Of a stretch of 64,000 nt of DNA, positions 46,559 to 55,423 are shown piece by piece. The translations under genes and the position numbers were made by a program. The stretch covers positions 62,001 to 126,000 of the forward strand of contig CANTFL010000378.1 of NCBI GenBank assembly GCA_947650285.1. The letters are read 5' to 3'. A model generated the notes under the pieces. The model was not told the DNA's origin and ran no database searches. It was given only the letters and a program-made list of their open reading frames with translations. This DNA comes from Hyaloperonospora brassicae (Eukaryota; Oomycota; Peronosporomycetes; Peronosporales; Peronosporaceae). The stretch's first letter is position 1. Every line of letters starts with the position of its first letter.

Positions 46559-46602
46559 GCGTAACAGGGCATGCTTCTTGCCTGATGACAGGTAAGACAT
46601 TG
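46559..46602 (+). repeat. Inverted LTR-end fragment abutting element D
   Basis: GTAACAGGGCATGCTTCTTG followed by CCTGATGACAGGTAAGAC resembles the first 45 bases of element C's left LTR (TGTAACGGGGTACACTTCTTGCCAGATGAC), but is joined head-to-head to the start of D's 5' LTR at 46603. Confidence 0.55.
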
Positions 46603-47033
46603 TGTAACGGGTTATCCCGTTACATGATATTGTCATCAAGAATAAATAGACAATAGGGATATTTCGTTGAGTATTTTTTTAACAATATTAATATGCATAG
46701 TGATATTGTTGGGATGACCGAAGGGGGAGATGATATTTACATATTAACCCACCAATCGCTGCTAGCCGCGCGCAATGGGTGGTGAGTAGACGTATTATAC
46801 GTTCAGTAAGACTTATGTAATTAAGTCAAGGCGATCAAGATTAAAAAAGAATTTTACAACGTAGTCATGATAAATAACACTTTTACTTTTTTCTACAAGT
46901 ACGGCCTTGCCGTAGTTGTTATTCCTTCCTTTGCGTAGTGCATACAAATAGCATTACACTGATCTTCACTGTTGTCAGTGAAAGTTGCCTCTGTACGGGT
47001 AGACCAGTGCGTAATTGTCGGTGCCGTATTACA
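46603..47033 (+). repeat. Element D 5' LTR
   Basis: TGTAACGGG to GTATTACA. Shares with C's LTR the block CCACCAATCGCTGCT and GCAATG.GTGGTGAG, but much of the rest is diverged. Near its start is a palindrome, GTAACGGGTTATCCCGTTAC. Confidence 0.65.
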
Positions 47034-47035
47034 CC

Positions 47036-47054
47036 TGGTAGTACTTTGTAGTCC
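47036..47054 (+). promoter_or_regulatory. Element D primer-binding site
   Basis: TGGTAGTACTTTGTAGTCC, one mismatch from element A's site, two bases after the LTR end. This fixes the LTR boundary. Confidence 0.65.
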
Positions 47055-47139
47055 GTCCAAGGACCACAATCGCGTCGCCCGACATGCCAATGTTGGACGA
47101 TAAAGAAGGCGACATATTTCACGGAACTCGTTAAAGCTA

Positions 47140-48186
47140 CTCCCATTTAAAAGACATCGATTGGAGTGCAATCGAACAAATGAGTTCGACCATTGGCGAA
47201 GAAGCTATCTGGGTCATGCTATATATAAGATTTTGAGACCAGCACCATTTCGTCATCAACAAGTTCTTGTGACGAGAAATTAATGCTTTGCGAGCGCAAT
47301 GGACCACTTTGTGACAGCAAGTTCCCCAGCTAATCAAGATTAGACATCAACAGTCTCATTTCACAGTGTCAACGCGTGAGCTTCGACGGGAATTTCTAAA
47401 ATTATAGCTCTTCAAGTATTATGGAGTTGAGGCCGACTCCCTGATGAAATAATGTGTCGAAGTCGACGGTGCCATCAAGTACCGTTGCATCAATAATGAG
47501 CGAATGCGAATTGCATTCGCTCAGTCGTACTTGGCAGGTGACGTCAGGAATTTATGCCTGAACCTCTATCTACACGACATAAATGTGTTTGGGTCGTTAG
47601 ACATCTTAAGGCTCTGTTTAGCGAAACGTTAGAGTAGCCCGGGGCAGGGTTCAGGACTCTCAAATTAAACTCCTCGAGGTCAATCAGGGAAAGCGTAAGG
47701 CTCACACTTACGCCCAACATGTGCGCTACCTCGCAAGTTGTATGGTATTGAGTTCTGTAAGTGAATTTGTGTTAATCACAATATATATACGTGGACTTTC
47801 AGATAGTCCCGTCAGGGACCAAGTGTTCCGCGGAGAGCAGAAGAAACTCTCGAAATTTATTCACGCTTCGGAGCATGAAGCCTATAATGTGAGACATTCC
47901 CACACCACGCTGACCCCACATCGTCCACAACCACGGTCAGCGGTTGGAGGTCGAGAGCTAAAAGATTAACTTAATGTCGAGGGCGGGAACCTCGCCCTGC
48001 GAACGACAAGCGATTAGTGAGATGCCATCGCTGTCACATTGGGACACTACGCATATGAATTCAGTATCATCCGCTCACAACCCTGCGGTACTAAGCAAAC
48101 CGATCGACCAATCGCCAAAAACGCAAATGGGCGTAGGTCCAACGTTGTTGCGTAACCACAACACCGAGGTGAACTATAAACTTTGA
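47140..48186 (+). pseudogene. gag: Element D gag, decayed
   Basis: Plus-strand pieces read IDWSAIEQMSSTIGEEAIWV, then RELRREFLKL, YYGVEADSLMK, and the capsid-like RMRIAFAQSYLAGDVRNLCL. A nucleocapsid-like RCHRCHIGT follows near 48025 but the rest of the CCHC motif is lost. Stops and shifts occur every 30-60 codons. Confidence 0.6.
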
Positions 48187-48429
48187 CGAGTTCAGAAGTG
48201 GCGAAGCGCCTTAATTATCTAGCAACCGCAAGAGAATTTGCAAATCTCTTGAAGGACTTTGCTCCCGACACGCATTCTCTGAATGTCTATGTGCCTGCGA
48301 TGAAGTTTCAATCATCACCTTGATACTGAAAATAATAAAGGACTTATCACTTCGCGCCTTAGTGACTATGGGGAGTGTAAAATTTTCATTCGTCGCCAGT
48401 CACTCGAGGTCAAAAATCTCAACTTCGTG

Positions 48430-48656
48430 AAGCCAGAGATACGTTAAACAAGAATGACGGTGCTCTTAGCGACAGGCGCATCGACCACTGTGAAGAAACG
48501 TGTAGTCGGAATCCACAATACGATAGAAGGCGAAAACTACGATGACGGCTTCATCGTACAGAATCTGGATGACAATTCGAATATCCTAGGACTACCTTGG
48601 CTCACGTGAAACGAGCTAAGGGTGAGCTGGCAGAATCGATCCCCCAGGATTCCTGA
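48430..48656 (+). pseudogene. Element D protease fragment
   Basis: From ATG 48454 the frame reads MTVLLATGASTTVKKRVVG and later NSNILGLPWLT. This is a retropepsin with alanine (48469-48471) in place of the catalytic aspartate; C has the same change. The second conserved block (ILG.PWL) is followed by a stop. Confidence 0.7.
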
Positions 48657-49195
48657 CGCTTGTTCATCAGATGGCCATTCGTTGAACGCCATGGATCGTC
48701 CACTTGCGTGTAAATGGACTGCGAGTGAGTGCGATGGCCTCACTTGCGGTACGGTCGTTAGCACGACTGCACATGACTTCAGTGTATCTGACCTCTAAAT
48801 TGTAGAATAAAGTCCCGGCGGCTGTACAGTTGTATTGGCAGCGCCGAAGGTCCACCACTCGAATAAGTCGAGTGGACCGGGACATAAAAACTTGACTAGA
48901 GGGCAACATCCTAAAAAGAGCAAACCAGTTGTCCACAAAAGACAATGCGATTATCCTAGGTCGACTGGAGAGTCGAGCGTAGAGGATCAGTACCTGACGG
49001 TAGTTGCACGACACAGTCAGAAGACGTCGAGGGAATAAATGCCCGCGTTCTTGGGGAAGAAATTTCTGAAGAAGTACTTGGCGAGCTATGAGGCTCTTAG
49101 CAACATGAGCGTACAAGCCCTCAGAATTTTGTTGAATAATGTTTCCAGGGAGTAACCGAGACATTGAACGTCTTTTTCAATGACAGATCAAGCTT

Positions 49196-50977
49196 ATGCG
49201 TTACACACTCGATACGATTGTCCCTCCAAAGTTAACTTCGGCGATAACTCAATCACCAACGCTAGAACCAAAACGGTTCTTGCGAGATCTGCGCAGTGGC
49301 AAAGTAAATAAGATCTGTGTACTCGTCGCGGAGGACGAGTACTTTGAATATATTCGTTCAGCGATGATGTTTACTCTGACCGAACGGGTTCTGAGCAGCT
49401 CATCTATGGACGGAAGTGTCCTCGATGATATGACTTGGATTAAGCGATACACGTCTCAATCCTGGGAGTCGAATCAAGCTAACTCTATCTACAAGGATTG
49501 ATCGATATCAGGGATGTATTCCCTGAATCCGTACTATGTGAGTTGCCTAAGGATAACGGCACTCGACAAGAAAGCGAGCTCAAACCGGGCTCGAAGCACT
49601 GTGTCATGAAGCAGTGGCCACTGACTAGTCAATAATTACTAGCGATCGACAAGTTCTTTGCTGATCGCTTTGCAGTGAGACATGCGAGGGAAACAACTTC
49701 CCCTCACAGCTCTCCGACCTTTTGTGTGCAAAAGGTCACAAGAGGGTGGAGGATAGTGCACGAATTCAACAAGTTGAATGCTGCAACAGTACCGGCTCAG
49801 ATGCGAATACCGAGGAAGGACGTGATCATTGATGGTATGTCTAAGAGTACCATCTTCTCGTCCATGAATCTGATGGATGGTTTCTATCAGATACTCATGC
49901 GTTAGCGGGACATGCCGTACACAGCAGTGAGCATCCCAATCGGGATGCTGTGGGAGTGGCTAGTGATGCCACAGGGGCTGAATAATGCACCTGCAGCGTT
50001 CAATAGATGTGTGCCATATCTGTTGAGACCCATGCAGGACTTCGCACTAAGTTACTTTGACGATTTTTTCGTTCATAGCCGCGCTCTGGACCGAAAGACG
50101 GACGTGGAAGTTCACAGAACACACGTTCGTCAGGTTCTTCAACTTATGCGCAAACATAAATTGTACGCCAACCTCAAGAAATGTATATTTGCGGCTAGCG
50201 AAAACCACATCTTGGGTTCATCGTGGGTAAACACGGCGTACAACCTGATCCCGAAAAGATTAAGGCGATAACTGACTGGCCTGCGCCAGTCAATGTCAAA
50301 GGACTTCATAAGTTCCTTGGACTCGCGGCGTACTTGTACAAGTACGTCGCTAGTACTCGTGCATATATGCCGAGATGACTGTGCATCTTTCTTGTTTACT
50401 CAAGAAAAATGTGAAGTGGTCATGGGACGCTGACTGTCAGCATTCCAGTAAAGGTATCAAGCAGAGCTTGATGCAATCACCCATATTGGCGATTGTAGAT
50501 CAGGACAGACCATTTCATGTGGCCTGTGACGCCAACAATTTTGAAATCGGCTGTACGTTGATACAATTTGACACAGATGGCGCGGAGCGCGTCATCTGCT
50601 ATCAACCTCGCCATCTGCAAACAACTAAGCGTAATTACCCAGTGCAGGACAAGGAAACCCTTGCCATGAAATATGGACTGACTAAGTTTTGTGTCTATCT
50701 CCTGGGAGATAGACCGTTCATCTTCTATACGGACCATGCGTCACTACGCACGGCCGTACACAGCTCACACCCCTCGAAAAGAATGGCGAAATGGCTATCT
50801 TTTTTCGCGGAGTACAACTTCTCTGTAGAACATAAATCAGGACGACTTATTGTCGTCGGTGATGCGCTTTCGAGCCGGTCCGATTTCGAGCCGGGCGCGC
50901 CAACCAACAGTGAGGATACACTCGCTGTTGCGACAATTACACCAGTTTCCCTTCTTCAACGTTACTTGACGACGTAA
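49196..50977 (+). pseudogene. pol: Element D linker, reverse transcriptase and RNase H
   Basis: 49196-49501 is the linker frame. 49675-49905 and 49912-50271 form one RT frame split by TAG at 49903-49905: WRIVHEFNKLN, SSMNLMDGFYQILM, WEWLVMPQGLNNAP and SYFDDFFVHSR (YFDD at 50053-50064). As in C the first catalytic aspartate is replaced by asparagine (SSMNLMDG). RNase H (50375-50977) is open for 200 codons with CDANNFEIG, DKETLAMK, YTDHASLR and GDALSSR. Confidence 0.9.
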
Positions 50978-50986
50978 GGAAGACCT

Positions 50987-52175
50987 ATGCGGAAAGCTAA
51001 GGCGATTATGCGGCTAATGGATCACCTGGCGAATTCAACTCGTATATCTTTGGAAGACGTTTTTGCTCTGTACCGTTCCCCATCGGATAGGCACACAACA
51101 CGCAACGAGTCGCTGTACTCTATAGTTGTTGCCAGCAACACTACTCGTGTCGTCGTCCCCGCTCATAAAAAATGAAGCTTGCGCATCATGTATATGTGTC
51201 ACGATGCCCCGACAGGTGACCATCGTGGTAGAGGAAAAAAAGATTTACCCTACGGTAAGTCGGGACTTATACTAGCCCCGCCAGTATCCGTTTGTGAGCA
51301 AGTACATTCGCGCTTGCGGAATTTGTCAATAGGTGAAGCCTAGACCTTAATCCCGTGAACCCTTACAGTTTCTACCTGATCCGACATAGTGCTGTCATCC
51401 GTTTCCATAATCTTTGTCTTCGGTTCCCCCGAAGAAGACCACAAGAATAAGAGTATTCTTGTGTTCGTTGACCGTTTTGGCCAGATGGTGCCTCTTGCTG
51501 TAGTACCCTAGTCGATCACATCACAGGGCTGTGCTCGTGTCTTTGTCGACACGATATTTCGACTCCACGGGTAATCCCGTGAGCTCGTTTCCGACCGTGT
51601 CCCTCGGTTTAAAGTGGACTTCTAGCAATTCGTGTTCGTGTCTCTCGGAACACAATTGAAAATGTCCACATCTGACTTTTCCCCTTAATTTTTTTCGGAC
51701 GGAACGTTCGAAACGTGTCCGTAAATAGATACTTCGATTATCTGTCCACTCGTTCTCGAGTTGGAGTGAATTTCTACCGATGGTGGAAGCCGCCTTTAAT
51801 GATTCGGTGAATAATTCAGTCCAGCATACACCGTTCTTCGTGATTGGCCTACGCCATCCACGTCTGCCCACCCTTTTAGAGTGTGACTCTTGGTTAAGGG
51901 TGGGGACTCACTCGAGCAAAAATAGTTCTGGCTCTTGCTTATCACGTGCCGACGCAAACGTCGTCACGTATGCTGCCGACGCAAACGTCGTCACGTATGA
52001 TGCCGATGTCGATCAAGTCGACGTCGATGAAGAAGACCACCTCAATATTAGCGATGACGCTATTATTGATACAGATGATGATGACGATGCTGGTATTATC
52101 AGCATCGCCAACGCCTATTTCAGTGAGGATGAAGACATACTCGCTGATGAACAGAAATAGGAAAATGATGAACAG
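50987..52175 (+). pseudogene. Element D integrase core, decayed, with acidic insert
   Basis: Opening frame 50987-51175, then scattered pieces including RFGQMVPLAVVP near 51478 and VEAAFNDSVNNSVQHTPFF at 51783. The open frame 51780-52160 continues into an acidic insert with a duplicated ADANVVTY unit (27-bp tandem pair at 51948-52001) and a DTDDDDDAG run. The insert is not present in A or B at this place. Confidence 0.7.
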
Positions 52176-52389
52176 AAATAGGAAAAGACTTTTTCTGCAG
52201 TTCGCACAAGGCGGACGGAACAACACAATGTCTCGTCAGCAAAAAGGTTTCTGCTGGCTCGATAAGCAGTGGTCCGTTTCGTGTAGGAATCCATCGCTCA
52301 CGCGGTGGACCGGCAGAAACGGGAAGCTGTCAAGAATTGAAGGGCAAATTTCCTTTTATTTATTAAAGATGATTCAGTCTACTTTCTAC

Positions 52390-53200
52390 GGTAAGCCCAC
52401 CTAGACATGTAGTAATTAACGTGGGAAGCAGTAAACTACCGCCCAAGTACACCGGTCTCTTTCTTGCGTTGCGCCGTCAAGGCAACGAATACACGATCAT
52501 GCTGCCACGTAGGATGAGAACGCATCCTACGTTTTACGTGAGGCGTCTCCACTCGTACTGTCAGTACGAGCTCTCATCCGACGGTCAAGGTAAACTCCAA
52601 GTTCAAGAATCTCCGTCGAATTATTGCGCTCGCCCCCTAGGCTATCAGTATGGATGCGCAGTGAAGAGACCCCTCCATGCAATTAAGAGATCTCCCTGCA
52701 AGGTGTCACCAGCTCTTCAATCAGGGGAAAAATCCTGCTCGACCTGGAGATGAGCGAGGGCATAATCAGCACGATCCTTCTCACGCTCAGCCTCACGATC
52801 CTAGCGGTATTTCCGCACAAAATCGGTCTGAGCGTAGCTTCTGTCTCGCTCGTGATACAAATCCTCGCGCAATTCAAAGATCGCGAGATCCATCTCATGT
52901 TGGCCGAGGTGGTTATTCGAACGACTTGGAGGAGGGTTTTCCTCCTCCTCCTCCTCCTCATATTTTGATGGACTCACACGGTGGTCAATGCTTCCTTGTG
53001 GAGCGTATCTTGAACGAACGTGACCATTCCGGATCAAGGACGACTTACCTCGTCCAATTGCGGGGGTATTCACTCTCGTGGAACAGCTGGGAGTTCCGCT
53101 CTCAGCTGATTATGAATGTCCCCGGTCTCGTCGAACAGTACGACGAGACACATCCTTTGAGGATGAAGGGCCCTCGTCGGGCGAACGCCCGGCACGTTCG
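52390..53200 (+). pseudogene. Element D integrase C-terminus and chromodomain
   Basis: 52421-52753 reads the integrase C-terminal module (EYTIMLPRRMRTHPTFYVRR). The frame 52677-53273 includes the chromodomain: GGQCFLVERILNERD, TYLVQLRGYSLSWNSWEFRS, then a basic tail (RMKGPRRANARHVRKG). Nearly identical to C. Confidence 0.82.
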
Positions 53201-53315
53201 TAAAGGAATTGTAAAGCCTCAATCTATCTGCGCATCTCGGAAGAGATGCGCACCCTCCAATACGACCGATTAGAGAGGAAGGCCTCCCTAAGGGTGCGAA
53301 CAGAGTTGTCAACAC
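52717..53315 (-). pseudogene. Antisense ORF of element D, C-terminal part
   Basis: The minus strand repeats the reading described for C at 31955-32759, including EMRRSIEALQSLYERAG-equivalent codons, the glutamate run and the charged helical end overlapping the chromodomain. The N-terminal part is not found beyond the L-type LTR. Confidence 0.4.
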
Positions 53316-53521
53316 AACCCTGGCAGTTCTCTACCCACGAGAGATAAGGTAAATCTAACGTTCGAGACAATCGGTGCAATTTCAACCATGCGTCAGTTAT
53401 CGACTTCTGCTCAAATCTATTGCGAGCTGAAATAAGTTTGCTTAGCTACGCACCACGACCAACAATTTCGATGCTGAAGGTAAACGAGTTCGAAGCTTGC
53501 AACGAAAATCTTCTTTTCAAT

Positions 53522-55423
53522 TGTGGTAGGTGTTGCAGTGGAGTGGTGATCACAAATTCCGTGTGACCCCGACTCTTCACCAGCACCCGGGCGACCGGCT
53601 AACGGAGGGGTAATACGATTCCATGCTCTATGTTTTCTTGCGTACATTTTGCACCCGTCGGTGGGGCGTATTGCATTCTTGCAGGTGGACTCGCGTCAAT
53701 GGAAAACTTGACCGTGTTTGCGACGGGGTAGAGCTTTGATCTCGGTATAGATAATTTCACATCGCAATTGGGGTTGACATGATCTCGTGGAATTAGTCAC
53801 GGGATCACTTGTATACTTGTAAAGAGCTCGATATGAGCCACCCTGATCTGTAACAGATCGCCTTGGCCAAAGGTAAACCTTGATTCAAGAGCCTTGTGAC
53901 CACTTGAGCCGTCTCGCGATCTTGAGTGCTCAACTACAAAGGGTTTCCTGCGTCCAGTCTCAGTTGGGGTGTTGATTGATACTTCTTGATCCCTAGCCAA
54001 ACAATCCAGGGATACCACTTGGTTAAAGTATGTAACTTTTTATTGACGTCGGGTGGCCAGAGATCTGAGGAGAAGTCGACACGTGTACTTTGAGTTAAGT
54101 TAAACCATATTGAATATTAACCAATCAAACACAACAACCCTATACCTATCCCAATGTCTTGGACACCGCTTGCCTCATGTTGCTCTCTCACGACGGCATC
54201 TACCTTGTACTTGTGTGGCACACACCCGATGTAACTTGACCGATTGCAGTCTCCCCTTCTGGTCGCCTGTCGTGATCCACACCAACCTGATCGCGATCAC
54301 ATACCTGATCACTGATCACGATCACCTCCCTGATCGCTACCGCGTGGCTGATCCCAAGTCACGTGGTGTGTTACATACTTTTTCGATCGCGATCGCCTAT
54401 CGTGGTCCACAACAACCTGATCGCGATCACATCCCTCATCGCCGATCACCATCTCGGTCGCCTTGCTGACAGCTATTACATACCTGATCGCCGATCACGA
54501 TCTCGATCACCTACTCGATCTCGATCACCTCCTTGGTCACGATCGCCTTGCTGATCGCGGTTTCCTTCTTGATTGACTGATCGGCAGTGTAATCGTCCCC
54601 AAGCCAATAACCCCCCCCCTTCATGACTTGTAACCCTTCGCCCGACGTACTTTGATCCGATATCTCAGGTCCCATCCTGTCTAATCTGATATCTTATTCT
54701 ATCTAACCGTCCGGTGGAAGCGATCCTACCAGTCGTGGTACCGGCGTTGTCAACCGTTGACTGACTCGATTATACCTGGAAATAAAGATATTTTTATATC
54801 GCGAGTTTATTTAGTAGCTTCACCACCTAATTAATGTCTTGCATCATGTTGTCTATCGCAGATACTCGAGTAGTGGATCGTGGGTAGTAAATCGCTCGGG
54901 TAGCGGATCGCTCGGTTCTTGGATAGCGGTATGTGGTACGTACCAAATGTGTGTTCACATAATCAAGCGGTACACACTTAGGATAGACCGTCGTCAACCG
55001 CCTCCGTCTTTAATCGAGCATTCACGGTCGGATCACCGTCGCATCTAAAACTTCGCACGCTTTATGACTCAATCGTTCCGCATGATTCCATATTCACCCA
55101 TAATCCATTGTTCGTAACTGTTACGTACTTCAGATGTTGATCAACTCTTGTGTAAGCCTGTCCTTGTAGCTTGGTGATCCAAGTCCTTAGCCGCGGATCG
55201 CGATCGGTCGACCTTCGATCCATGACTAAACTCCTTCTTGACCGTGAGGTAAACCAGTCCGCATAACTTCAACAGTTGTTTTTCTGTCACTCAATTGTTT
55301 AATCCCATCACTCGTGACAACGGTCCCATCTCTGATTGAGCTCCACCAATCTAATTGATCTCGCACTTTGTGCAGATCGAAAAATCCAAACTTTCCATCA
55401 TTTTTTCTGTTCGCTTCTCCACA
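53522..55423 (-). repeat. L-family LTR joined to element D
   Basis: Starts TGTGGTAGG and ends TTCTCCACA on the plus strand. It aligns with the other L LTRs but is 1.9 kb long, about 0.7 kb longer, mainly through the GATCGCGATCAC-rich part (54230-54560) and AT-rich sequence around it. The first 146 bases are nearly identical to the LTR in C. Confidence 0.7.
54230..54560. repeat. GATCGCGATCAC-type tandem degenerate repeat
   Basis: CTGATCGCGATCACAT, CTGATCACTGATCACGATCACC and close variants recur about a dozen times. A 75-base portion is itself duplicated (54260-54310 against 54400-54440 share CCACA.CAACCTGATCGCGAT). It occupies the position of the CACTACCCCGCG array of the LTRs at 30641 and 57884 or lies close to it. 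Confidence 0.7.

Larger units (their letters stand above)
46603..53521 (+). mobile_element. Element D: chromoviral Ty3/gypsy retrotransposon, 3' LTR missing
   Basis: Plus-strand gypsy element with a 5' LTR (46603-47033), primer-binding site, gag, protease, RT, RNase H, integrase and chromodomain. Its 3' part ends at an L-type LTR at 53522 and no matching 3' LTR follows in the window. The interior from 48657 is an almost identical inverted copy of element C, while gag and LTR are well diverged from C. Confidence 0.8.
48657..53667 (+). repeat. Right arm of the 5-kb near-identical inverted duplication
   Basis: Inverted partner of 31809-36818. It begins in D's protease-RT linker and ends 146 bases inside the L-type LTR that starts at 53522. 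The arms are separated by about 11.8 kb. Confidence 0.9.
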
